Assembly (NCBI GenBank): GCA_911728455.2
Contig: OU452231.1
Location: forward strand, 12,989,838 to 13,053,837
DNA length: 64,000 nucleotides
Direction of reading: 5' to 3'
Source: Marthasterias glacialis
Lineage: Eukaryota > Echinodermata > Asteroidea > Forcipulatida > Asteriidae
In this document: positions 13,540 through 24,723 of the stretch, piece by piece
Position numbering within the stretch: the stretch's first letter is position 1
Layout of the letters: the number at the start of each line of letters is the position of its first letter
The notes under the pieces: model-generated
The model's database searches: none
Seen by the model: only the letters and a program-made list of their open reading frames with translations
What the model was told of the DNA's origin: nothing
Made by a program: the position numbers and the translations under genes

Positions 13540-14160
13540 CCCTGATGGGTCCAGTTTTCTGCTAAGCAGAATTGAGCAGAATACCAGTCACAGATGGTGT
13601 ATGTGACGTGGTATTTTGGCGGGTTCTGGTAAGCTTCAGCAGCTATGCTAAACTGGGCACGGACCCTATTTCATAACGCAGTTAAGCACACGAAATTACT
13701 GCTTAACAGAAAAGGTTTTTCCGTTCAGCCAAAATATCACAATATTTATGTGTGTGTGACTGCTTCCCTGCTAATTCTTGCATATGCAAAATAAATGACT
13801 AAGCACAATTTCATAGAGCTGCTTAAACACAAAAATTAACTAAGCAAAAGACAATTTTGCTTTCCAGAATACGGGTACCAGCAGCCAAAATAACATGTAA
13901 CATGTACTTTTTTTTATTGGTAACCTGTACATTTTTGCTTACCAGAAATTGTTAAACAGTTGTCTGCTCAGCTGTAGTGAATTGGACCCAGGGACCAATT
14001 CATAGAGCTACTTAAGCATAACAAAGTAGCTGAGCAATTTTGCTTACCAACCAAAATTCCATTCCACACGTACTGTCAGTGACTGGTTTCCTGCTAGTTT
14101 TTGCAGAAAATTGTTAAGCGGAACTGTGTGCTTAAGCAGCTTTATGAAATTGGGCACCAG
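13540..14160. mobile_element. cluster of three GGCCCAATTTC-family MITE copies
   Basis: Three diverged copies lie end to end. The junction near 13983-13998 reads GAATTGGACCCAGGGACCAATTC: one copy ends, CAG follows, and the next begins. This fits repeated insertion at the same trinucleotide. Shared motifs include GCTTAAGC, TGCTTACC and GACTGGTTTCCTGC. Confidence 0.65.
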
Positions 14161-17100
14161 TGTTGTAGAAAAATGGGGTGTCACAGATACCCAGCTAACT
14201 GTAATTTGACTTCAAACATATACATAAGTTAATTAAGGCAACTCAGACTCAGGCATTGGCTAACAGCAAGCTTAAGTCACCGACTTCCGAATGAAAATAA
14301 CCTCGTAAATCTTAACTCCCTTCGAAAAATTACGGTTTCGTATCCCGAGACTAAAATGAAATCGTCTGTCAACTTTTGTAACACTAACCATGTAATAAGC
14401 GTCAAGTATGATTGAAACCATCGATTGCTTATCGCACAACATAAATGTGATTTTACCGATAAACAGGTGATTTTGTCGACATTTAAATTCTAGGGGGAAG
14501 TGACTGTGAAAATTGAATCTCAAGTGAGTTTGGCTTGAGTTAATATCTTAGTACGGCTGTAGAGTAACGATCGAAGTGATAGCCGTGTGTCATAAATTCA
14601 TTTCTTCACACGTTAAGTATGACTTACGTAAAATGTGAAACTTTTGTAACGTGGTCAATGAGAACTGACTTGGATTGTGGATAACATCTCCGTGAATAGC
14701 ATCTGTTTTTGGAGAAGTCTTGGTTCCGAAAAGAACCAGGGTTGAGATATAGTAGAGTCTTGATGTTTCGAACAGTGTACATGTACTCTTGCTCGTCAAT
14801 TGGTTCTGAGAAGAACTGGGGCTGACCCGGTTCTTTCAGAACCAATACCCAAAAGAGATTGCATCTACGCGGTCGTTATCAGCAAACCGTCTCAGTTCAT
14901 ACAGGCAGGGTAAACCTTTGTTATTTGGAACCGTACGTTTGTTTCAATGCTATATAGTTGTATACCATAAAACTAACCTCTGAAAATTTAGTTTCCAAAG
15001 ATGTAAGCGTTCTTGAGATATCGGCGAAAATCTGCAGCGGTTATTTGCACGCAGAAGGATCTGAAAATGCTGAAACTGCATGTTTTTCATTATGTGAAAA
15101 GGCATCATGCCTGAAGCCTTTCTCAAATGTAAACGTTTTGGCGAGAAGTTACCTCTTTCTCAAGAACTGCGTTACTTCCAAAGTGAGTCGTTTCCCACAA
15201 TGTTTTATACTATCAACAGCTCTCCGTTACTTTTTACCAAGAGAGTTTTTACAGTTATTTATTTTTGGAGTAATTACCAAAAGTATCCCCTGCCTTTAAG
15301 TGACGACTTGTTCAGACACTGATAAAAAGCGAGGCTCTCCAAAAAATTGAGATTGCATCATTAATGAATTCTATAGAAATAGAACATTCACTAATGTTTA
15401 CCCCAACACCCTGATTATACATGGACGTCATTAAATTACGAATACCTCTGTCTGTATATTGTTGTAATATCTGCCCAAAACGGAATTCGAGATCGTGGGT
15501 GTTTTGTTAGATTTGCCAGGCTTGTGTGTGTATATTGTGTCAGTACAAAAATAGAAACCACGAATGTTCACCGTTGCGGCTACAGGCTGAACGAACATGT
15601 CCGCCTTTTGGACGGCAGAATGTGTGAATGTATATGTCAAGTCAAGTGCTGCCGTATTATTTTGTATGTAATCTAGCGAAAATACTTGTTCCGTTTTTGT
15701 TGGTTGAATTATTATGATTGACCAAGTATTCAGCCGTGTTCAACAAAGGCTGTGTGTTGATTTGAAGAAGAGAAAAACACACAAACAACCAGCCCAACAA
15801 ACAAATAAACAAACTACCCAACAAACAAACCAACAAACAAACAAACAAAAACCCAACCCACCAAAACAAACAAACAACCCAACAAACAAACAAACAAACA
15901 ACAACACTAACAACCAGCAACAGAAAATAAACGTGCCCAAAAGAAATATTTAACGTATTTGTGGTTTTTTTTTATTTCTTTCTCAAAAATGACACTAGTG
16001 ATAAGTATGTGGAGCCTATTAAGGCCATGTCTCGCCACAGTAAATACGCAATTCATATCAGAAAAAAGAAGAAGAAGAAAAAAAAACAAGACAAAAGGAA
16101 AAACACTTTTCTTCGAGTTCAGTGCAATATCAACTCTGACAGCTACGACAAATCTACGCGGAGAGCTGTGCTAACCCCCGCAACCCCCCGTTGATTCCAC
16201 GGGAGACGCGACCGGGGCCCTCGCTGGATCGCACGGCCGATCAATCTCTGATGTCCTGCAGGTTTTTCCCATTTCCGACATGTCACTTTCCATACAGTCC
16301 CCGTTGTTCATTAGAACCACCGGGGACTCGTTTCCAACATACGTTCCTTTTATGGTGCTGATGTTACACTAAACAGTTGCTGAATATAAGCCACAGAAAC
16401 TAACAAAGCCTATACATTTCATTGAAGTTTTTAAATTCAGTCCCAAATGAAGCGAATTGTCTGTTTGAAGATGGTTGTAAAAGATGTTAAACACTTGCAG
16501 TTGGCTTTCATCAACTACTGACAGGCCAAGCCGTTCAGTAGGCGCACTATTTTTCAACAATATCAGCAAATGGTGAAGAGAAATTAGTTGTGTTCAATTT
16601 AGAGCTATAGTGATTTGTTACACAATACAATTCATGGCGTTCTTAGCAATTTTCAAGCATAATGACAATGGAATGCAGGTAGCTTGGGTAAAATAAATGT
16701 AAGTGAAGCTGGCCGTCTATTTTTCATTCACCTTTCATGTTATTTTTTTTCATGTGAAAAGGGATCTGGTTCCCGTTCCATTTTTTTTTTTTTTTTTTTT
16801 TTTTTGGCATTTTAGTTTCGCCTTTATAATTAACGGTTTCGTGGTTTAATATGGCCACACCTTTATATGTGAATCGGGAACCGTTTGTTTGTAATACACA
16901 CGGTAAATGAATGCAGAAGGCGAACCGAGGACTAGTTCCTTATCCATGTTATAATAATACTCATAGGTAAAAGGGGTTAGGGAACCAAGTCAAAGTTCAT
17001 GTAAAATTGCCTACAATTTTGAAAACCCTTGTTTGAGCTAGGTAAACGAGCATGAAATGACAGAGAACGCCACAAGGCAAAATCTGTTCGTTCGCTCTAA

Positions 17101-17999
17101 ATTTGTGAAACCGGAAAAAAAAATGAAAATAATTTAATATCCTTAATTACGAACAATTCTGACATACTACAACCCGTTGGGAACATTCGTACGAACTATT
17201 TCCGGTTGCCGTCAATGTGTCGAACCCCCTGAGAACGGTTGTGATTCGTCTACAATTCACACAATCAATCTCACAGGAACCACTGTGATTTGTCAATTTG
17301 TTTTTGTTCTCGATTTCTTTTCGGAGGGCTGGTTCTATTTAAGGACGTAACCTAAAAAGAAGTCACCTTTCCTACCTGGAGACGTTTTGTCGTCAAAAAT
17401 GATGGATTATTTTCCCGAAATCGATACATTTGCCTCCTATTTCTGTTTCCTTCGTTAACCTTTTGTCGTTGTTACTGTCAGACAGTTTTGTCGTACCCGC
17501 TTAAAGATACGGTACGCCACTGATTCGTTTCTGCGGTTGTCCTTTTCGAAATATTGTAATAATAATAAAAAGTGTTTGAAGGATGGTATCAATTTTCCCA
17601 ATTTCCCAATTGAAACAGTTTTTTTTTCTTTTCTGTGGGTTTTTTGTTGTCACCGAGAAACGCCTGTTTGTGTTCAAAATGTAGGTTGAATGATAAGGTA
17701 ACAACTCACAATTGTCTGAAACTTTTTAAACTGTTAAAATAAAAATACTCCATGGAAAAAAGGACAACCCCGTTAAGGATAAAGAAACAATAGAGATCAA
17801 ACTTAACTGTTAAGCTGTTGTTTTCGCGTATCACTTACAATCATTTTGGTCAAACTTTATGTACGAAACAACAGTAACGAATACTGAATGTCCACTGAGG
17901 AAGTAAGGCACCAGACTAATTACCCTTTCAGCCTCGCTTTGGTATTTGAATGACCAGATTATGATAAAGTTCTGTTGCCCGTCAAAGATGAGCTTCTGT
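14161..17999. other. no gene seen
   Basis: At 14640-14860 the minus strand has paired hairpins GGTTCTTTTCGGAACC and GGTTCTGAAAGAACC around GTTCGAAACATC, a repeat-type signature. Poly-T lies at about 16781. The rest is unassigned. Confidence 0.6.
15778..15905. repeat. (AAAC)n microsatellite
   Basis: Same type as at 55731, with ACCC interruptions. Confidence 0.97.
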
Positions 18000-18000
18000 A

Positions 18001-18046
18001 TTGTTGTTGTTATTGTTGGTGTTGTTGTTGTTGGTGTTGGTGTTGA

Positions 18047-18084
<38 letters not shown>

Positions 18085-18092
18085 GTTGTTGT
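18001..18092. repeat. (GTT)n microsatellite
   Basis: About 30 GTT units with a few GTG and GAT changes. Confidence 0.97.
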
Positions 18093-18340
18093 TTTCAATC
18101 CATATTGAGGTTGTCAGTGGCTTGTGCAATGACCTTTTGAGTAACTTGCCTTCATTAAAAGTACAGTTTTCATCAAAATAGGAAAGAATTGCTGAAAGGA
18201 ATCGAATTGAAATATTCTTGTCTGACAATTTCTCATAAAATAATTCAATCGTTCTACTTTCTGTCCATGTCCCCAATAGATCAAACGGAATTAATTCTAA
18301 ATGCGTTTTTCATTTCTGGTTGCTTTGACTAAAACACTAT

Positions 18341-18543
18341 CAGGACCCAATTTCTAAAAAAAACTGTGAAGCAAAAGCGAAACTCCTTGGCGTAGACAAT
18401 CTCGCTTAGCGGAAATAGGTTACCATCCAAAATACCATGTAAATTGTATTGTGTGTGACTGGTTCCCTGCAAACATTTGCTCACCAGAAGAAAAATGCTC
18501 AGCACAATTCTCAGCTTAACAGCTTTATGGAATTGGGGCCCAG
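18341..18543. mobile_element. GGCCCAATTTC-family MITE copy with CAG duplication
   Basis: The body 18344-18540 starts GGACCCAATTTC and ends GGAATTGGGGCC. CAG flanks both sides. Internal motifs such as GTGTGTGACTGGTTCCCTGC are shared with other copies. Confidence 0.75.
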
Positions 18544-19193
18544 GGTTTGACTTTCAAGGAGCTACCTCAGCAGAAAATATTGTTTAACAAAAGTTCTGAT
18601 GCGGGGAAAAATAGGCGGGGAACCATTCACAAAGAGTACATACATGGACTTGATATTTGAGCTGGTAAACTGACGCCTCTAAAAGCAAAATTGATTCGGA
18701 TATATGTTTGTGCTGTAACGGCTCTATAAAATGGGCAACTGCTTTGATCGATCGGCAGCATACAGTAATGACAATACCCTGCTTTATACATGTACATCAT
18801 GTATTTGTTTTTTTTTTCAGGGTTAGCACTTACCATTTTAAGTGACTTGCAAGTGGGACCAATTTGCTTTTTTGTTTCACTATTCCGCCAACCTTTCACA
18901 CGTCCATATTTTAAGTTTTCCTTTCAACTTTAAGGTATGGGAGATGACTTTCCCGCTTGATGAATGATCTGTACACAGTCAATTCTTTTACATGTTGCTG
19001 GTTTGAAACAATGATCTAGCCTGCCGAACACTTGGACAACATTTTGTTCTGGTCCTCGGGTATTTTAACTAGAATTTGGCAAACGGATGAACGTTACCAG
19101 GAAGAACCGTGTATTGTTATTGGTTCATTTTGTGGAACACATACCTCAAACTTAATGTTAATCTACATAATTATTATACATCACATGTGGTAA

Positions 19194-19200
19194 TTTTAAT
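19194..19200 (-). terminator. possible Lbx poly(A) signal
   Basis: The minus strand carries ATTAAA about 140 bases past the Lbx stop codon. It is the nearest common poly(A) hexamer variant I could find, and I did not see AATAAA on this strand between 18300 and 19338. A single variant hexamer is weak evidence. Confidence 0.25.
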
Positions 19201-19337
19201 AATGCATATTCATGGTTGAAACTACATTATGTGCAAGCGGTGTAAAACCCAATCAATTATATACAAGTTCTGAGCTTAGCATGTGCTCAAAAGTCCAATT
19301 CATGTACAATAATTGTCAGGTGACTTGTTGTGAATGT

Positions 19338-20035
19338 TCACTTGTCTTCGCCATCTGAGTGGAAGCCGCTAGAGGGCGATGTACTGCAATCCATGCTCTC
19401 AACCTCCTCCCCCTCAGTCCCGCATACGATGGTGGATGTTAAACAGGGGCTCGACTCCAATCCGGGGGAGTCCTCGGTGGGTGGGGTTCCGTCCTTGCCT
19501 CGCAGCTCGGCGTCGAGTCCCCCGCCGCCGTCACAGAGGGTCTCCTCCGGGCCGAGGTGATGCAGTGAGTTGTCCGCCGCAGATACCAGCCGCTGGCTGT
19601 ACTGCTCCCGGCACTGTTGCTGCTCAGAGAGGGTGCTCAGCCGGTCATCCTCGTCGTCATCCTCCTCCCCGTCCTCCTCCTTGAAGCGCGACGATGTCTT
19701 GGTCACCATGGCGACCGCATCCTCACCAGGCGAAGCCGACGAAATCTCGAAGCACTTCTTCGTCGTCACCGTAACGTCCATGTTCAATTCCTCCATGTCC
19801 CTCTTGAGTTTGGCCCGCCTGTTTTGGAACCACGTGATGACCTGGGCGTTGGTCAAGCCCAGGACTGAGGCGATCTCGTCCCTGTCGGCCGGGGTCAGAT
19901 ATTTCTGGTACAAAAACCGACGCTCCAGTTCGAAGATCTGCTGGTTGTTGAAGGCCGTGCGGGACTTCCGCTTTTTCCTCGGGGGCTGGCGGTTGAAAAG
20001 ATGCAGTGGATCCCGTTTGCCGTTGACGGTAGCTG
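19338..20035 (-). CDS. Lbx: Lbx coding exon 2: homeodomain and acidic tail
   Basis: This last coding exon encodes a DNA-binding homeodomain transcription factor, nuclear by family. The homeodomain lies at 19973-19794 (residues 174-233 of the joined protein). It has the recognition helix NAQVITWFQNRRAKLKRD with W48, F49, N51 and R53, and with Thr at position 47, typical of Lbx and Tlx. FLYQKYL and PADRD in helices 1-2 are ladybird hallmarks. I count roughly 50 of 60 positions shared with vertebrate LBX1 from memory. A Glu/Asp run (EEDGEEDDDEDD) follows, then a Ser/Gly/Pro-rich tail, and the stop is TGA at 19340-19338. Acidic tails also close LBX1. The family specifies dorsal spinal interneurons and migrating muscle precursors in vertebrates and muscle and heart cells in insects. 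The role in this animal is not shown by the sequence. Confidence 0.97.
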
Positions 20036-20038
20036 CTG
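20033..20038 (-). promoter_or_regulatory. Lbx: NAGNAG tandem splice acceptor of Lbx exon 2
   Basis: On the minus strand the intron ends TTCGCAGCAG. Cutting after the first or second AG keeps the frame, and both complete the split codon as alanine. The products differ by one Ala (AAEAATVNG or AAEATVNG). The upstream tract GTGTTTTGTTCG is pyrimidine-rich. Confidence 0.85.
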
Positions 20039-20499
20039 CGAACAAAACACAAATAACATCCATTATGAACATTTATCAAAATAAGTAAGGAAACTAAAAA
20101 TCATGACAGTCTTTTATAGATGATGTTACCCGTGGTGTCACATGTTTATATATCTTGATATTTCATTCATCTCATATTAAGAAAAAGAAGGGGAAAATGG
20201 ACAAAAAGTTTATTGCAAAGCATTGTTACCAAACACACCCATAAAGTGAATACCGTTGCATGTGCATAAAGCACACGGATGTCATCCATTAAAACAAATA
20301 AAAAACACCTCATAAAAACGCGCCAACAAAAAATTAGAGTCTCCATATGATGGTGTAACTCATGACGTCGCACGTTTCAAACCCTCCAACTCCAACTTAA
20401 TTTAAAACGTAGTTTTAAAACCGAGGTTGTCGAAAGGAACAGTTAACATACAATCAACATTGAGTAGAGGCCCATGACTTCAAGAGCACATGGAGTTTC

Positions 20500-20860
20500 T
20501 TTCTTGTTTTGAACTCTGCATCCTTAAAGCCCTTGGTCAACATTGGTAAAGTGTCTGTAAATGCTTCCATTCTTTGCACAAAATCAAGATATAAAACCAA
20601 CCTGTGAAAATGTCAGCTCATTTCGTCGTTTCGTTTGCGAGAAAACGGGGCAAATGCATTTAGTAGTTTTGTACGCATTCCTACAGGCAGAGTTTTCGTC
20701 TCACTGAGACGAAAATTAATGTATGGATCTTAACTCTTTTATTATTTTAAAAACGATAACCTTATAACGATATCTTTACACCATGTTAGGTATATGTAAA
20801 TCTATTAACATTTATGTTTTTTTCTTTCTGACTAATGTTGAGCTGGGGCTTCAACAAACC
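20500..20860. repeat. dispersed repeat with TGAAAATGTCAGCTCATTTC, intron copy
   Basis: It is about 340 bp and matches 46050-46400 over most of its length. Shared pieces are CAACATTGGTAAA, TGTAAATGCTTCCATTCTTT, CCAACCTGTGAAAATGTCAG and TTTTCGTCTCACTGAGACGA (a hairpin). It lies just inside the 3' end of the Lbx intron. Confidence 0.75.
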
Positions 20861-21500
20861 CTTTTTTATTATTAAGACAAATCTTTAATTTTTCAGTAAT
20901 ATCTGGGGAAGTATGTTGGAGATTATCATTGGGTCCAGAGGGACTTGTCATACTTCCTCCCATATAGACACAGATTCAAACGTCGCTGTATAACATGCTG
21001 TGAAAGTGCAAGAGTGCGGATGCATTTTTCTATCGCAAGCAGATTGGTCTCTTTTTAATTAGGAGTATAATTTCCGCTGAAATCAATGGCATCCTCCCTA
21101 AGTTTGATCATCCTAATTTGGGACTCTTTCCATTCAATTAGACACAACGTCTTATAAGATAATAAATCCACCGATTATAGAAATAAGACTCGGTGTCACT
21201 ATACTCTATATCATCTGTTCATAACGGGAACTATCATTTAACATTTTTTTTTTGGAATGTCTGATTTGTTTTCTTTTCTGAAGATAACAAACTGCAAAAT
21301 GAACACGTCGCTTGTTGTTTGGTGTTTCTCTGCAAAACATTGTTCTACGGGTAAATGAATACTTTGATGTAATTGTGATGACTTGTTCGTCAAATGACGC
21401 CATGGAGACGCGGCAATTTAGTTTAACTGGAGATTTATTCTTGGCCTCTGTCAAAGATGGGAAGGATTACGTTCTGAATAAAAGAACCACGCTGCGTTTC

Positions 21501-21628
21501 AAGTAGTAAACGCTCTGATATAAGTAAACGCTGCGTCAAAAGTAAACGCCAAGTAAAAAGTAAACGCTCGCCATAAGTAAACGCTACGTAAGAAGTAAAC
21601 GCTACGTAAGAAGTAAACGCTTGTCATA
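21501..21628. repeat. 18 bp minisatellite, left part
   Basis: About seven units of consensus AAGTAAACGCTACGTCAT lie here. The first ones are degenerate and the last is interrupted by the transposon. The array resumes at 26091. Confidence 0.9.
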
Positions 21629-22009
21629 CACTGTAAAACCGGTGACGCATGACGCGTTTATACGTTAAACACATAAACACATAAAGAGTTTATAACTAAA
21701 ACACTATGCATTTATATTCACTATTATAAACACGTGTTCAGTCGTAATCGTGTGGGTGTGTATTTCATTTGCTGAATTCAGGCTGCACGGGGCATAATTA
21801 CGCCAAGGATGTGTTAGTTCGTGCATAATAGACGTTGGCTAATATTAATTAGTTTGGTTGAGGATGCTTTTTTGTTCTTTTCTTTCCACCAAACAACCAC
21901 ATAAACATAATGCTGACAATCAACTTGAAACGTAAACGCCGCGTTTAGTATTTTAGTCGCGGGCAATTCTCCATGGAAAAATATACGCATGCGCAATAGC
22001 ACCTTGACC

Positions 22010-22130
22010 TCCTTTCAACCGCCGGCCCCTGACCAAAAGTGCGGAGTCGCCATTGTTCGTGGTGTCCAGCCTCCATGATCTCACTCAGTTTCTCTACAGA
22101 TCAAGTAATACTTTGTCACAGGTTTGAGCA
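22010..22130 (+). promoter_or_regulatory. possible promoter and leader exon of the transposon gene
   Basis: This is a local GC-rich stretch in an AT-rich element, with GTGCGGAGTCGCCATTGTTC followed by an ATG at about 22075. A possible donor follows (AGATCAA|GTAATA). It lies between the left subterminal repeats and the zinc-finger exon, where a promoter would be expected. There is no TATA box. The call rests on position and composition only. Confidence 0.3.
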
Positions 22131-22913
22131 TGCTTATTTTGTTTTTATATATTTCAAGGTCAATCTCGAAACCGTAAAAGAATTAGTAATGCGTTAGTTG
22201 CCGTTGGTATTAGTGATTTTGTTGGCTCGTTGTCGTAGGGTTCTGTGCACACGACAGTGCAATAAACTGTGCATGTAAGTTTACTCAGGCTACTATTAGT
22301 ATTACTAGAGTAGTAGTACGACTACACTATGACGAAATGACGTACATGTACATGTACATGTATGCCTACTGTAGTTAAACTCATCCTAAGTTCATCGTTA
22401 GACTTGTATACATTAGTGTGTTTTGTGTGGGTGGATTTTGTGTGCTGTGCATGGTTCATGGCAGATTAGAACAGTGTATTATGTAGTGAGGCTTAGCTTA
22501 GGCCAGGAATTTCTTAGACTTAAGAGACCATCTTCAGTTTCATTTTTCAATGCAATGAGCAACTTCCAATGACTGGGTATTAAAATCTTTAAAAGGTGTA
22601 CAGATAACACTTTTGCAGAAAGCATTTAAAAGCAAAAGGGGCACAAACAAGGGTGACAGGCACAAGGCAACAGAGGCCAAGGCCAGCCCATCATGGCCTC
22701 AGGCCCAGTTGTTTATTCTTGGGCTGTTGGCCTATATTGATTGCTTGCATTAATTTGTAAAGCTACTTTAGTGTCCCCATTCCTCTGTCAGGTCTGTTAT
22801 TGAATTATTATTTTTTTCAGTTTTTATAAATTAAGTAAGGGCTAAGGCATGTGATAGTTGCAGCATGTACATGTATACTGACATCTACTTCTAGATACTT
22901 CTACATTTTTAAT

Positions 22914-23108
22914 ATGGAGTTCAAATGTTCCATGTGTTGCTTTGCTGATAATTCGTATGATGTGTTTTCAAAACACATTGTCCGATTTCACCGACATGAC
23001 CCAAATTTTATCGTGTTTTGTAGTGTGAATAATTGTTATTATTCTACAAAAAGCTTAAACAGTGTAGCTATCTACCACAAAGGTTCTCAACAAAGTTGTC
23101 TTTTTTAA
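22914..23108 (+). CDS. transposon-borne C2H2-type zinc-finger exon
   Basis: The frame starts at ATG 22914 and encodes 64 residues before a stop. The first finger is C-x2-C-x12-H-x4-H (CSMC at residues 5-8, with two His following). A linker with HDPNF leads to a second, weaker motif C-x4-C-x13-H (VFCSVNNC to IYH). Paired fingers of this layout start many uncharacterised, probably transposon-derived proteins in fish and marine invertebrates, as I recall them. The real exon may end earlier at AAAG|GTTCTC near 23075. That donor does not match the phase of the next recognisable exon at 23312, so coding sequence between them is probably missing. It probably acts, or once acted, in DNA binding for its element. 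No catalytic transposase core is visible. Confidence 0.6.
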   Translation: MEFKCSMCCFADNSYDVFSKHIVRFHRHDPNFIVFCSVNNCYYSTKSLNSVAIYHKGSQQSCLF

Positions 23109-23311
23109 AAGTAGAATTACTGTATGAATACCTAAAAATTTTCGTCATCACAACCCCCCCCCCCCCCCCACCACCTGGACTAACACTACAGCTCGGCAGA
23201 ATCATTGAACCTTAAAATGTAAATGTATTTTTATTTTGTTCTGCAGTCTTTTGTGTCCATTTTGTATTGACATTGTTTTGTTTTGGTTTTCCTCCCTGAA
23301 ACTCTACACAG

Positions 23312-23413
23312 GAACCCGAGAGGTGTATACCTATCATTCATTACACAGAGAGAGCAACAGGGTTTGAGAAGGGGAAAGGGACAAAGAGCAAGTCTGTCAT
23401 TACCATCAAAGAG
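23312..23413 (+). CDS. transposon-borne internal exon
   Basis: This is a 102 bp phase-0 exon of 34 codons. It is bounded by CTACACAG|GAA and AAAGAG|GTTTGT. It encodes EPERCIPIIHYTERATGFEK followed by a Lys/Ser-rich end, with no stop. It joins in phase to the exon at 24385. It is too short for a family call alone. The support comes from correct splice sites and from continuity with the downstream exon inside the same element. Confidence 0.6.
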
Positions 23414-23649
23414 GTTTGTGAATGTTATGCAGTTCTTGACTTGAAAGTTAGACTGAACTTTAACAATTGTTCATTTATTATGCTGTCCCCTTGAAGAGGT
23501 ACATGTGCCAAGATTCTTTAATGGGAGACTTTGGAGAAAGATGGGTGGCAGCATACTGGGCTTTTTCATTGTTTGAAGTATCACCAGTATGTTCAGAATG
23601 GCGTAAACAATGGACATTTATATTGTTTATATAGTAGGTCTGCTGCCAC

Positions 23650-23895
23650 CAGGGCCCAATTTCATAGAGCTGCTAAGCACAAAAATTTGCTTAGCATAAA
23701 ATTTCTTCCTTGATAAAAACAGGATTACCAACCAAATTTCCATGTGTTGTATATTGCTTGTTAGTGGTATCCAGCTGTTGTTTGCTAATGCTGAAAATCA
23801 CGTGGAAATTTGGTTGGTAATCCTGTTTTTATCAAGGAAGACATTTTTTGCTAAGCAAATTTTTGTGCTTAGCAGCTCTATGAAATTGGGCCCAG
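23650..23895. mobile_element. palindromic MITE nested in the transposon (GGCCCAATTTC family)
   Basis: The two arms of about 95 bp are nearly identical inverted copies that start GGCCCAATTTCATAGAGCTG. A 50 bp spacer with no repeat separates them. CAG flanks both sides (23650-23652 and 23893-23895) and looks like a 3 bp target duplication. This is the best-preserved copy of a family present at least six times in the window. It could form a long hairpin in RNA. Confidence 0.85.
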
Positions 23896-24384
23896 GTGTC
23901 TGAAAGTTTCCCATTAGAATTTGCCTTACATGTGCACAACAAAATTTAAAGTAGATTGTTATTAACCATGGCCCATGGCAGTCCATGTCATAAGAGTTAT
24001 GTTTTTTCAAGAGGGGAAATACTAAAGACAGATGCTTTTATGTTAATACACCTCATAATTTTGTTTTAATAATTCTGTTTGAAAAAATCATTTTGTGCAT
24101 TCCTGTATAATTTTACATTATTTATTTTCTTTAAAAATGATAGTCTTAAGGAATGCCTACGAAAACAGGCCACTTGCTTACATGGCTTGTTCTCTGTGAT
24201 GTCACATGCATTGTGATAAAGATTTGTTTTAAAAGCATTAATGCGCAGCTTCAAATAGTGCAATACGAAGTGGGAACAGTGTAAAGGAGCAGGTGTGATA
24301 TGGACGGTGCAATAATAATTATTAGTTAAATGAAAAGGCAGCATGCAATTAAAATATTGATTATTTTTTGTTTTAAATTTTCAG

Positions 24385-24723
24385 GATATTCCTGATGGTG
24401 AAGTAGAAGCAGCCCTGAAAACTGCTGAATTAGAACCGCCACGGATCTTGGTAATAAAGAGGGGCGGTGCCATAATAGGCATTTTCATCTCTGGAGACGG
24501 TGTTAACATTAGATGCCACACAAGCACGGATAAAACTGTAACTTCAGCCATTATAACTTTGCTTGGAGTGTACTATGTGTTTCACCTGGAATACCCCAAG
24601 ATGTACTCTCAGCTTTTGGGTATATTGCAGACTCACCTACTGAGGGGCATACCCTTCGATGGGAAGAAAAGTGCAAAATACAGATCTTTCAGCACTGTAC
24701 TGAGCAAAAAGCTGTCTGAGTAA
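24385..24723 (+). CDS. transposon-borne C-terminal exon of an uncharacterised protein family
   Basis: The acceptor is TTTTCAG|GATATT, and the frame runs 112 residues to TAA. The exon has alternating hydrophobic segments (ILVIKRGGAIIGIFISGDGV, then SAIITLLGVYYVFHLEYPK) and ends near GIPFDGKKSAKYRSFSTVL. The pattern of a Gly-rich strand, a conserved Thr/Ala helix and then L-x-YP resembles the C-terminus of uncharacterised zinc-finger/SAM-associated proteins abundant in fish and invertebrate genomes. This is family recall, not a search. With the zinc-finger exon upstream it suggests one gene that has lost its middle. A palindromic element lies within the intron before it. Confidence 0.6.
   Translation, partial: DIPDGEVEAALKTAELEPPRILVIKRGGAIIGIFISGDGVNIRCHTSTDKTVTSAIITLLGVYYVFHLEYPKMYSQLLGILQTHLLRGIPFDGKKSAKYRSFSTVLSKKLSE

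Noticed and set aside
15657..15953. Cys/Phe/Val-rich and Asn/Lys/Gln-rich frames on both strands
   Set aside because: They arise from the AAAC microsatellite, which contains no stop codons.
19570..20088. Plus-strand frames opposite Lbx exon 2
   Set aside because: They are antisense shadows of the GC-rich homeobox exon and have no domains of their own.
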